47,643 nucleotides of DNA, taken from Mycoplana rhizolycopersici (GTDB lineage: Bacteria; Pseudomonadota; Alphaproteobacteria; Rhizobiales; Rhizobiaceae). A program made the translations under genes and the position numbers. Shown here in pieces: positions 17,292 through 25,704 of the stretch. The notes under the pieces are model-generated. The model worked only from the letters and a program-made list of their open reading frames with translations. It was not told the DNA's origin and searched no databases. The stretch spans positions 1 to 47,643 of the forward strand of contig NZ_JABXYK010000027.1 of assembly GCF_013378445.1 (NCBI RefSeq), in the 5' to 3' direction. Each line of letters starts with the position of its first letter. The first letter of the stretch is position 1.

Positions 17292-19558
17292 GGCTTGTTC
17301 TCCAATTCAGCTTTCGGAATTTCGGACCCCGGCTGACGCACCCGGATCCAGTCGACGTAGAAGGTCGCCGGAAAGGCCGTCATTGCATCCGGCGACCCGG
17401 GCCAGTTGCCCCCGACCGCGAGATTGACCAGCGGGAACATCGGCTTGTGAAGGTCCTGCGGCGTCGGCGTCTCGAAGACCGCCTGCCCGTCGAACGTCCA
17501 GACCAGCCTGTCCGCGGTCCAGATCAGGCCGTAGACGTGGAAATCCTCCGACAAATCAACCGTTGGCACCGCAGCACCCGTTCGCGCGGATTTGTCGCCG
17601 GCGGGGATGCCGAGGCCGCTGTGCGCGGTGACATGCAGGGTGTGGGTGTCGTGTCCCAGCACCTCGAGCACATCCAGCTCCGGCGGCCAGGTCCGGTCGG
17701 AGGGAAGCAGCCAGAAGGCAGGCCACAGGCCGCGCCCGCGCGGCACCTTCGCGCGGATTTCGACCGCGCCGTAAAGGAAACTCAGCCGATTGGAGGGCGT
17801 CAGCAGGCCGGATGCGTAGGCATATCCGCCGCTCCTTGCCCGCAAGGCGTCGGGAACTTTGCTCGCGCGGATTTCCAGCACGCCGTCCACGACGCGGTAA
17901 GGCTCCAGCGCCTGGATGTCGGAGCTGTCGCCGGCCGGTCGCGGATCGACGTAATATTGCAGCTCGTTGTTGCCGGAATTGCTCCGCCCGCCGCCGGGAT
18001 AGTACGGCAGCCAGGTGCCGACATCGCCGAGTTGCAGATCGAGCCGATCGAAATCGTCCTGAAAGATGACCTTCCAGCCTTCGGTCACGATGGGGACTGC
18101 CGCCGTCTGGGCCCTTGCCGGGGCCGGCGAGGCGATGGCGACGATCAACGCGAGCACACCCAGCACCATCGCCTGCACACCGATGATCCGGCACAGCACC
18201 CGCCAGCCCAGCATGCCGAGCCGGAACATGATCAGCGCCATTGCGACCAAAAGACCGAAGGCCGCCGCAGCATTGCCCCACGCCTGCCCCTCGATCCCGG
18301 AGAGCCGATCGCCCGCGATCATCGCCAGCACCAGCGACAGGAAGCCGACGGCTGCGAGCATGGCGGCGTCGGCCATCGGCCGGTGCGACCGCACGACGAT
18401 CATCGGCACCATCCAAGTCATCACGCCGAGCGGCACGCAGGCGGCCGCAAATGCGATGGTCGAGGGCGTCGCTTCCGTAAAGGCCGGGAAGGCAAAGCCG
18501 ATGACCGGTCCGGCAAACAGGATCGCCGCAAGCGCAATGGCTGCAAGAAGCCCGGTCAAAGCCAGCAATTCCCTTTCCACCATCGCACCGGCCCCGGGTG
18601 TACCGATCCCGGCTGTGCTGGCGCCAATGGTGCTGGACCGCCCTTCCCCGGCCTGCCCCATCTGCACGAGCAGCTTCGGATATCGCACCTGCGCGATCGT
18701 CGACAAAAGGCCGATGCCGATCATCGCCAGGCTGGCGCCGAAGGAGAACAGGCCGAGATCGTGCGGCGAAGAGAGGACGGACGCGATCCACCGGTTCGCG
18801 CCGAGATAGAAGACCCAGCAGGCGGTGAAGGCAAAGAGCGGCAACGACAACCGCGCCATAGCCACGAGCGCCTTCAGGCTCGGCAGAGACGACACGGGCC
18901 GCGCGAAGAGCACCGCCAGGATCGCATAGTAGACCGCAAGCACGGCGAAGGTTCCGGTCACGCCGCCATAGAGGAGACCGGCAAGGCGCGGCGCCGTCAT
19001 CCCGAGTTGCAGGATCAGGGCCAGCGCCGTGAATTCCCAGAGCCGCGAGGCGGCCCGGTAAACCGTCACCGGGCCGTTCGCGATCATGGCCATCACCCCG
19101 CCGCCGACCGCAAGGACGGTATCGAGCGGCGAAAACGAGACCTCCGCCCCCGCCAGCAGCAGTGCGACCGGCACCGTGACTGCCATCGCAAGAAGGCCGA
19201 CGAGCCAGAGCGCGCCGAGGATGTCGCGCGCGGCCTTCGTCGCCGCTGGCCCGCCTCTGCCCACGATCTGCTTGTCGGCCAGTTGCGACAGGCCGAGATC
19301 GACCCGGCCCGCATAGGTGAAAAGCGTCGTCAGCAGCGCGAACCGGCCGAAATCGACCGGCCCCAGCAGCCTCGGCGCCATCAGGGTCGTGCCGCAGCCG
19401 AGAACGGTCAGCACGAGCGCGCCCAGCGCATAGGTGGACGGCCGCCCGATCCAGGCGGCCCTTTGCAAGCCGCTCAGCCACGTCATCGCAGCGGACGCCC
19501 GCCCGGCCACAAACTGCGGCGGTCCGACGGCACGGCAGGTGTCCGGTGGCGCGCTCAT
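17288..19558 (-). CDS. Polysaccharide flippase fused to a GH16 endoglycanase
   Basis: This is one continuous frame of 756 residues. Residues about 20-455 are a multi-helix membrane protein of the Wzx/oligosaccharide translocase type (early LLGPVDFGRFALLTTLFTYAG motif, 12 or so helices). A further hydrophobic helix follows at about 458-480, ending in ARA-QT at 481-485, a good signal-peptidase I site. From about 490 a GH16 domain follows (KVIFQDDFDRLDLQ, GNNELQYYVDP), with the intact catalytic motif ELDVLE at 627-632. In succinoglycan systems, the flippase (ExoT) and the GH16 glycanase (ExoK) are separate proteins. Here the glycanase would face the periplasm and could be cut free. ATG 19558 overlaps the upstream stop (ATGA), and its own stop overlaps ExoF. 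A start at 19648 would lie within the upstream gene. Confidence 0.85.
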   Translation of the reverse strand: MSAPPDTCRAVGPPQFVAGRASAAMTWLSGLQRAAWIGRPSTYALGALVLTVLGCGTTLMAPRLLGPVDFGRFALLTTLFTYAGRVDLGLSQLADKQIVGRGGPAATKAARDILGALWLVGLLAMAVTVPVALLLAGAEVSFSPLDTVLAVGGGVMAMIANGPVTVYRAASRLWEFTALALILQLGMTAPRLAGLLYGGVTGTFAVLAVYYAILAVLFARPVSSLPSLKALVAMARLSLPLFAFTACWVFYLGANRWIASVLSSPHDLGLFSFGASLAMIGIGLLSTIAQVRYPKLLVQMGQAGEGRSSTIGASTAGIGTPGAGAMVERELLALTGLLAAIALAAILFAGPVIGFAFPAFTEATPSTIAFAAACVPLGVMTWMVPMIVVRSHRPMADAAMLAAVGFLSLVLAMIAGDRLSGIEGQAWGNAAAAFGLLVAMALIMFRLGMLGWRVLCRIIGVQAMVLGVLALIVAIASPAPARAQTAAVPIVTEGWKVIFQDDFDRLDLQLGDVGTWLPYYPGGGRSNSGNNELQYYVDPRPAGDSSDIQALEPYRVVDGVLEIRASKVPDALRARSGGYAYASGLLTPSNRLSFLYGAVEIRAKVPRGRGLWPAFWLLPSDRTWPPELDVLEVLGHDTHTLHVTAHSGLGIPAGDKSARTGAAVPTVDLSEDFHVYGLIWTADRLVWTFDGQAVFETPTPQDLHKPMFPLVNLAVGGNWPGSPDAMTAFPATFYVDWIRVRQPGSEIPKAELENKP

Positions 19559-20652
19559 GGGTTCACCGACACGATGCGGGGGCGCGCGGCCGGCATCGGT
19601 GCGGCTGCGTATCGATCCAAGGCGTCCGTCGAGCGGATGATGCCGCATTGCAGAAGATCGCCGCTGGAGCGATAGCGCCTGCTGTTCTCGTACATGAACG
19701 ACACGCTCGCGCGCTTCTCATGCAAGGCGACATAGCGACGATATTCAACGCCTGCGTCCCAATGCTCGCCGCGGCTGACCTCGCTGCGCGCCTTTTCGTC
19801 GAAGGTCGAAAACAGCTTGAAATGCAAAAGCGCGCCGGTGACGGGCGCGATCGCCAGCGGTTCTGTCCGGTGGTTCGTCGCCCAGCGGCGCCCGGGTTTT
19901 CCGCGCATCAATGGCACCTTGGTGATATCAGGCGGCAGCGACCCGAGGCTGGAACGCTGCATGCCGATCATCTTGCCCAGGCGATGCTGCCGAAGGTTGC
20001 GCATCGCCCGGGCGACCGCCATCTCCCAGATGTTCATCCGGTGATAGCGCGGATAGAACACCCGAAGCCGCGGCCCGCCGACGGCTTCGACGTCGAGAAA
20101 GCGATTGGAGAATGGCAGGCTGGCCTTCTGCCGGACGACATAGTCCGCGTCGAAATAGGGGCAGGTCTCGACGAACGGCGTCCCGCGGACATAGACGGCA
20201 TCGGCGACCGGACCATCGGCATACATGTCCACCATCGTGGCGAACATGCCCTCATGGCCGGATTTCTCCAGAAACCGGCAGAACTGTCCGAGGCCGACCT
20301 TTTCGGCATGCGGATAGACCAAGAGTTCGTCTGCGTCGATGAACAGGCACCAGCCGCTCTCGCCGTGGCGGGCCACCATCGCGTTGATCCAGTTCATGCC
20401 GCAGCCGGCTTCCCCGAAGGATTCCGCGGTGTGGTAGACGACGCAATCGCCCTGCGAGAGCAGAAAATCCGTGGAGCCGTCGTCCGAGCCGTTGTCGCAG
20501 ACGAAGAACCGCTCGACGCCGAGGCGGCGGTGATAGTCGAGAAGATGCGGCAGCCGGTCGCCCTCGTTGCGGACGACGAGATAGGCGCCGATCACACCGC
20601 CTCCGTCGTGTGACTGCCGCCCGTCGATGCGCGCAAGCCTGGGCTTCTCCAT
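19555..20652 (-). CDS. Glycosyltransferase, GT2/GT92-like
   Basis: This 365-residue predicted cytoplasmic glycosyltransferase has the GT-A fold. It shows GAYLVVRNEGDRLPHLLDYH, DNGSDDGSTDFL, and the metal/nucleotide-sugar site FIDADELLVYP near residue 105. This arrangement matches the 'Glyco_tranf_2_4' group, which also covers GT92-like enzymes. It would add a sugar to the lipid-linked repeat unit. The ATG at 20652 overlaps the polymerase stop (ATGA). An extra TTG one codon earlier is less likely. Donor and acceptor are unknown. Confidence 0.82.
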   Translation of the reverse strand: MEKPRLARIDGRQSHDGGGVIGAYLVVRNEGDRLPHLLDYHRRLGVERFFVCDNGSDDGSTDFLLSQGDCVVYHTAESFGEAGCGMNWINAMVARHGESGWCLFIDADELLVYPHAEKVGLGQFCRFLEKSGHEGMFATMVDMYADGPVADAVYVRGTPFVETCPYFDADYVVRQKASLPFSNRFLDVEAVGGPRLRVFYPRYHRMNIWEMAVARAMRNLRQHRLGKMIGMQRSSLGSLPPDITKVPLMRGKPGRRWATNHRTEPLAIAPVTGALLHFKLFSTFDEKARSEVSRGEHWDAGVEYRRYVALHEKRASVSFMYENSRRYRSSGDLLQCGIIRSTDALDRYAAAPMPAARPRIVSVNP

Positions 20653-22082
20653 CAAGCTGTCCTCATCTCTTTCGGCCCCGACGACAAAACGCCTTCGCCA
20701 GCAACGTCAGGCCGCGCCTCACGGGCGAGAACTAGGAAGAAGGTGAAGGTCAAAAGGACCGGCAATGCGAGGATGCTGACTTCGGTCAGCCCCATCACCA
20801 TCATCAGCAGAACGGGCTGGTCGCGTATCGCATCCGGCCTCGTCCACATCCGCGTCACGAGAACGCCAAGAAGGGTGAGGATCGGCAACGCACCCAGAAA
20901 GCCAAGATTGAAGATCGCCTGGATATACATGTTGTGGGCGTTGACCGGAGCCCCCTGGAACGTGCGCCCGACGCTTTCAATCAAGAGTGCCTCTGTTCCA
21001 CCAAATCCCCAGCCGAGAAGCGGCTTTTGCGCGATCAGCTCTCCGGAAACGACCCAGAGTTCGGTTCGCCCGGTCAGCGTGACGACCTCGCTGATGGATC
21101 CGGTCCGCGCCAGCGGTCCGAGGAGGAATGTCAGGTCGGGAAACTCTCCGACCGCGATCAACGCCACCGCCAGGATCATCCCGACACCGCCGAGCGCCGC
21201 CATCGGGCCCAACAGCTTCCGCTCGCGCAGCGAGATCACGACCCACACGACAATCGTCGCGGCGAGCATCGTGCGGCTGTCGGCGGCGATGATCGCAGCG
21301 AACCCCACCAACAGTGCGGGGAGAAACAGCATCGCGGGCAGCAGCCGGCGCCGTCTAAGCACCACTGCGAACGTGACCAGCAGGGCGGCCTGCGCCCCCA
21401 GAACGTTGGGATGTCCGGAGAAGCCGCGTAGACGATAGACGCTTTCCTCTGTCGAAGGCGGCAGCCATGCAATGTCCGGCAGTGCGATGCCCGATATCAA
21501 CCCGATCGTCAGGAAGACGAGCAGCGTCAGCGTCAGCAGGCGCATCGTCGCCGCCGCCCCCAGGACTGAGACGACGATACATGCCAGGATAATGTAGGAG
21601 ATCAGGCCGAGCGAATTGGCAGCGGTATAGGCGGGGATCAGCGACCAGGCGGAGGAAGCAAAGGCCACACCTCCATAGATCAGTGCCAGCACGATGGTCT
21701 TCTCGCGCAGGAACGGTGCAAGTCGCCGGATATGAAACGGGAAGATCAGAAAGACCAGCAGCCAGGCGACGAGTTTCGTCATGTTCTGCCAGTCCATGCC
21801 GCCCGTGCGGGCATAGCCATCCATGCGCATGCCGAAACTCAATCCGAAGAATGCGAAGACGAAGAGCAGGGTGATCGCCCATTTCCGTCCGCCGGCGGCC
21901 GCGACCACGGCAACCGAACCGAAGGCGGCCGTACCGAGCGCAAAGGGAAGCACCGCCGCGATCGACTGGTTTGCCGAAAGCTGCGCCAGAAAGAACACCG
22001 GAAAGACACTCAGCAGCAGCGTGCCCAACACGAAGTTGGTGACACTCCGCTCCGCTCCGCCGCCGTATCCGGTTGCGTTCAT
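20652..22082 (-). CDS. O-antigen ligase/polymerase-like membrane protein (ExoQ/Wzy type)
   Basis: This 476-residue membrane protein has about ten to twelve hydrophobic segments and a large periplasmic loop. The loop contains the Wzy/WaaL-type features RLRGFSGHPNVLGAQAALL and GWGFGGTEALLIE, followed by NAHNMYIQAIFNLG, with the conserved His/Asn typical of this superfamily. It probably polymerises the repeat units in the periplasm. The gene overlaps its neighbours by ATGA on both sides, consistent with one tightly coupled operon. Confidence 0.86.
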   Translation of the reverse strand: MNATGYGGGAERSVTNFVLGTLLLSVFPVFFLAQLSANQSIAAVLPFALGTAAFGSVAVVAAAGGRKWAITLLFVFAFFGLSFGMRMDGYARTGGMDWQNMTKLVAWLLVFLIFPFHIRRLAPFLREKTIVLALIYGGVAFASSAWSLIPAYTAANSLGLISYIILACIVVSVLGAAATMRLLTLTLLVFLTIGLISGIALPDIAWLPPSTEESVYRLRGFSGHPNVLGAQAALLVTFAVVLRRRRLLPAMLFLPALLVGFAAIIAADSRTMLAATIVVWVVISLRERKLLGPMAALGGVGMILAVALIAVGEFPDLTFLLGPLARTGSISEVVTLTGRTELWVVSGELIAQKPLLGWGFGGTEALLIESVGRTFQGAPVNAHNMYIQAIFNLGFLGALPILTLLGVLVTRMWTRPDAIRDQPVLLMMVMGLTEVSILALPVLLTFTFFLVLAREARPDVAGEGVLSSGPKEMRTA

Positions 22083-23545
22083 GATTTCATCAGCCTGGTC
22101 AGGTCGCGCCGGATCGCCGAGGCGTTCATGGCGGCGCCTGCTAGTCCGGCCAGCCCCATAGACCCGATGCCATAGAGGATCACGTTCGGAAACACCGCCT
22201 TATCGGGCGCAATCGGCTGCGAAATGACCTCGGCATCCGGCTTCAGCGCACCCGTGGCCATGGCCCGGGCGGCCGCACGCGTATGGGCGTCGTTCAGCAG
22301 TTCCGCATCGATGCTAGCCTGGCGCCGAAGCTGTTCCAGTTGCAGCGTCGACTTCTCGCGTTCGACCATCGCACGACGGATCCGCGCGACTTCGCTGACG
22401 AGGCGGCTTTCCCTTTCGACCCAGTTGTCCGCCTCCACACGCGCGCTTCGAACGATGCGATCGCGCTCGTCGGCGGCCTGCTTGAGAATGTTGCGGGACT
22501 CCGTCGACATCACGGCGAGCCGCGACATGCTCTCCGTGAGGCTCTGGTTGAGCCGCTGGATCGTGGGCGAAGCAAGCACCTCCGGCGCGCTCTCCAGCGT
22601 GTTGGCCGCCTGCATCCGCGCCAGCGAGTTCGCCCTCGTCTGCGCATCGATGAGGCGGGCCTGTGCCGTGGCGAGCTCGTCGCTGAGAGCACGCAATTGC
22701 GCCTCGAGCGCGATCTGCTCGCCCTGATCGATCAGGCCGGAGCTGATCATGAATTGCTCCACCGCCGCCGACGAGCGGTCGGCCTCGCGCTGCGCCTCGT
22801 CGATGCGATCCTTCAGCAGTCCCTTCATCGCGTCGGCATTCTGCGCCTTGCGCTCGACCTGCGAGGCCAGGAAGGCGTGCACGAGCGTGTTCGTCATCGC
22901 GGCGGCCTTTTCCGGATCGTTCGAACGGAAGCCGACGCGAACGGTGTAGGACTGCCGGTCGCGGCGAAGCACCATCTTGTCCAGGAGCTTTTCCTTTACG
23001 CCTATCAGGGTAACCTCGCCGCCCGAGCGGTCGGTTTCAACCAGCCGCACCTTCGGGTCTTCCCGGGCGATGCTTTCGGTGACCAGGTTCCCGAACAGGC
23101 CGGAAGCAAGCCCTGCGACCTTCGTCGCAACGCCGGGCTTGGACATGAATTCGTCATCGAAGGCCAGGCGATGGGTGTTGACCACAGCATCCGAGATGGC
23201 CTCCGAACGGAAGACATCGAGCTCGGACAGGATGAAGCTTTCGTCAAGCGGCTGTCGCACGGCCAGCGGATAGTTTGCCTGCCCCTCCATGTCCGTCGGC
23301 CTCAACACCAGCGTCGCGGTCGATTCGAAGACCGGCGGCAGGAAGGGCCAGGCGACCGCGGCCATCACCAGCACGGAGGCCGCCCCGTCGAAGAACCGCC
23401 GGACGGAATATCGCGGCCCCGCCTCGGCGGGCTCAGTTACCGCAGGCTCAGGCGGCAAAAGCATCGGCGCGGAAAGCTCCGGTAGCGGCCCGGTGTCTTC
23501 CTGAGGGGCAGCCTCGCTTGCGGATTTTCGGGTTCGCCTTTCCAT
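22079..23545 (-). CDS. Chain-length determinant-like protein (Wzz/ExoP N-terminal type), no kinase domain
   Basis: This 488-residue inner-membrane protein has a first membrane helix at about residues 55-75 (FFDGAASVLVMAAVAWPFLPPVF). A Wzz-type periplasmic domain begins STATLVLRPTDMEGQ, followed by a long coiled-coil region (about 225-410, many E/R/Q/A heptads) and a second helix near residue 460 (FPNVILYGIGSMGLAGLAGAA). It ends after only about 15 cytoplasmic residues. The BY-kinase domain with Walker motifs that completes rhizobial ExoP is absent. It should set chain length with the polymerase. Any tyrosine-kinase control would need a separate protein, which is not in this window. Confidence 0.84.
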   Translation of the reverse strand: MERRTRKSASEAAPQEDTGPLPELSAPMLLPPEPAVTEPAEAGPRYSVRRFFDGAASVLVMAAVAWPFLPPVFESTATLVLRPTDMEGQANYPLAVRQPLDESFILSELDVFRSEAISDAVVNTHRLAFDDEFMSKPGVATKVAGLASGLFGNLVTESIAREDPKVRLVETDRSGGEVTLIGVKEKLLDKMVLRRDRQSYTVRVGFRSNDPEKAAAMTNTLVHAFLASQVERKAQNADAMKGLLKDRIDEAQREADRSSAAVEQFMISSGLIDQGEQIALEAQLRALSDELATAQARLIDAQTRANSLARMQAANTLESAPEVLASPTIQRLNQSLTESMSRLAVMSTESRNILKQAADERDRIVRSARVEADNWVERESRLVSEVARIRRAMVEREKSTLQLEQLRRQASIDAELLNDAHTRAAARAMATGALKPDAEVISQPIAPDKAVFPNVILYGIGSMGLAGLAGAAMNASAIRRDLTRLMKS

Positions 23546-23555
23546 GGCAGTCCCC

Positions 23556-24464
23556 TCACGGTTTGCTTCTTACGAGTGCATAAAGCCTGCTTCGCATCGG
23601 CCCTGAGATGAGCCGGAACCCGGAGTAGAGCGTCGTCACCATCAGGAATTCGCCCAGCGTCAGGAAGCCGGCCCTGAAGACGTGCGCACGGAAGCGGACG
23701 TCGTTGACCAGATAGCGAAAGCCGCCTCGCCGGTCGTTTAAGCCGGCGCCGGCGCGCGCGCGCACCAGAACCTTCGGAATGATGTGGAACTGCGCGCCGG
23801 CAAGTGCCAGCCGGATCCAGAGATCATAGTCTTCCAGGAGGCCGAAGCGCGAGCTGTAGCCCCCGACGGAGCGCAGCAGATCGGCCCGGACCGCCACCGA
23901 CTGGTGAACGATGACGTTGCGCCACCGTAGCGCCTTGATGATCGCATCATGCACGGTGGGCGCGATGCGAAGCCGCACCGCCGGGCTTTCGTCGTCGAAC
24001 TCTTCGGCCCAGGCGGCGACGATGTGCACCTCCGGATGGGCGTCGAGGTAGCGGTACTCGAGCTCGATGCGATCCGGCAGGCAGATGTCGTCGCTGTCCA
24101 TGCGCATGATCACCGGCATCGTGCAGGCTTTCAGGCCCGCATTCAGCGCGGCGGCCAACCCGCCGTTCTTCGAAAGCCGCACGACGCGGAGTTCCCATGC
24201 ATTTCCGGTTGTGGCAAATGCGTCGATCACCTGCTCCTGGTCGGCACCGATCGGACCGTCCACGACGAGGACGATCTGCGCAGGCGGCAGCGTCTGTGCC
24301 CCCAGACTGTCCAGGCAGGCGGCCAGATTGGCCGCCTTTTCCTTCACATAGGTGGCGATCAGGACGGAGACCGCTGCAGTAACGATGGCGGAGCTGTTGG
24401 CATGATGTCTGCCGGAGGCGCATCCGCCCTCCTCCTCCGGCTGTTCGGGAAGGTTCCTGTGCAT
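23556..24464 (-). CDS. Family 2 glycosyltransferase
   Basis: This 302-residue GT-A glycosyltransferase has VSVLIATYVKEKAANLAACL, QIVLVVDGPIG and the metal-binding MRMDSDDICLPDRIE. A later LLEDYDLWIRLALAG gives the acceptor-side ED motif. These features place it among ExoM/WcaA-like enzymes. A hydrophobic/amphipathic C-terminus may hold it at the membrane. I prefer ATG 24464, just inside the end region of the ExoY-like gene. A GTG at 24479 overlaps that gene by 11 bases and has its Shine-Dalgarno too close. The next gene starts 10 bases after its stop. Confidence 0.84.
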   Translation of the reverse strand: MHRNLPEQPEEEGGCASGRHHANSSAIVTAAVSVLIATYVKEKAANLAACLDSLGAQTLPPAQIVLVVDGPIGADQEQVIDAFATTGNAWELRVVRLSKNGGLAAALNAGLKACTMPVIMRMDSDDICLPDRIELEYRYLDAHPEVHIVAAWAEEFDDESPAVRLRIAPTVHDAIIKALRWRNVIVHQSVAVRADLLRSVGGYSSRFGLLEDYDLWIRLALAGAQFHIIPKVLVRARAGAGLNDRRGGFRYLVNDVRFRAHVFRAGFLTLGEFLMVTTLYSGFRLISGPMRSRLYALVRSKP

Positions 24465-24468
24465 GAGC

Positions 24469-25143
24469 TCACTCAGCACCCCTGCGAGACCAGACCACGC
24501 CCGGCGTCCTGAGAAGGATCTTCAGATCCAGCAGGATCGAGCGCATCTTCACATACTCCCGGTCGTATTCGACACGACGGTCGTAGCTGACGTCGTTGCG
24601 CCCGCTGACCTGCCATAGGCCGGTTATCCCGGGCAGAACGCTCGCATATTCGCCGACGTGCTGCTTGTAGTGCGCCAGTTCCGCCTTGGTCACCGGCCGC
24701 GGCCCAACCAGACTCATCTCACCCCGCAACACGTTGAAGATCTGAGGTATCTCGTCTAGGCTGGTCGATCGAAGAAATTTGCCGATCGGCGTGATGCGCG
24801 GATCAAAGCCGAGCTTCTGGCGCTCCTTCCACTCGAAACGTGCGTCGGGATGGTGGAAGAGATATTCCTGGAGGCACTCTTCAGCGCCCACGATCATGGT
24901 CCGGAACTTGAGGCAGCCAAACGGCTTCGTCTGCTTTCCGATCCTTGTATGTCTGAACAGTACAGGGCCGCCGTCAAGCGCCACGAGCATGGCGATCAGG
25001 ACGAAGAGCGGGGCAAGCAGGACCATAAGAAATCCGGCGACGGCCACATCGAGCGTACGCTTGAAGGCCTGGCCCGCAGTCTCAAGGAAACCGGCGTTTC
25101 GCCATGCCGGCGTCGCATAAGCGAGTTTTCTCAGCTCGTTCAA
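24469..25143 (-). CDS. Undecaprenyl-phosphate sugar-1-phosphate transferase, ExoY-like
   Basis: This 224-residue priming enzyme loads the first sugar onto undecaprenyl phosphate and starts repeat-unit synthesis. Features are RTLDVAVAGFLMVLLAPLFVLIAML (single membrane hairpin), GPVLFRHTRIGKQ, CLKFRTMIVGA, RSTSLDEIPQIFNVLRGEMS, LVGPRPV and GLWQVSGRNDVSYD, all standard for the ExoY/WbaP core. I place the start at TTG 25143. It has a strong GGGGAGG five bases upstream and gives almost the length of S. meliloti ExoY (226). The frame continues open to 25344 but looks non-natural there. It is the first gene of the operon, next to the AT-rich control region. Confidence 0.85.
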   Translation of the reverse strand: MNELRKLAYATPAWRNAGFLETAGQAFKRTLDVAVAGFLMVLLAPLFVLIAMLVALDGGPVLFRHTRIGKQTKPFGCLKFRTMIVGAEECLQEYLFHHPDARFEWKERQKLGFDPRITPIGKFLRSTSLDEIPQIFNVLRGEMSLVGPRPVTKAELAHYKQHVGEYASVLPGITGLWQVSGRNDVSYDRRVEYDREYVKMRSILLDLKILLRTPGVVWSRRGAE

Positions 25144-25704
25144 AGCACCCTCCCCTTCTTGTTTTTCAAGCGGTACTGCGGAGATGCGTCTCCGCGTTCG
25201 AGCGCCACAAGGACACCATTCGCGCCTGTCGCTTTGCAAGGAAACAGAAGGGCTACCCCTTGGGAGGGGAGCGGGAGATATACTTATTTCGGGCCATAGC
25301 CAGTTAGAGGACTGCAGCACGGACAATCTCGTCCGAAACCTCAACCAAAGCAGTATGGCATGGCGTGTGGCTCCGCCGAATTCATGGAACGGCCTTTACC
25401 ACTCGCCGAGCCCCTGTCACCCTTAGGTATATCTTCGAAAGGAAATTGAGGGACGACGCCCTACTCAATACATTAGGAAAAAACAATTGATGACGAAATG
25501 GGCACATGCTATAAATAATTTTCTAAACACAAATAGAAATGCCAGAAATAGGTATCCACAAAGTTTGTTATTTAGTATATTTTTGACTATATATAAATTC
25601 AAAGGAATTTAAATTCTCTCGTTAACAATATCGTTCTGCGTTTGACTTCGAGAGGCCTCGCGCCAGCGAACATCGCGCCATCCGTGACAATCTTGGAGAA
25701 ACGC
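25144..25704. promoter_or_regulatory. AT-rich divergent control region of the polysaccharide operon
   Basis: This 561-base gap between the ExoY-like gene (leftward) and the LuxR-type regulator (rightward) is strikingly AT-rich between about 25430 and 25635, against a GC-rich background. A possible -35 box TTGACT at 25583-25588 points rightward, with an A/T-rich -10-like stretch about 17 bases later; this is weak evidence. The region contains long A/T runs suited to bending and to silencer-type proteins (MucR/Ros, H-NS-like), which commonly regulate exopolysaccharide genes in rhizobia. No gene is seen in it. Confidence 0.45.

Noticed and set aside
17447-19675. Plus-strand open frame of over 700 codons opposite the flippase-GH16 gene
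   Set aside because: Extremely rich in R, H, D, Q and G with no domain; the opposite strand has a clear membrane protein and an intact GH16 motif.
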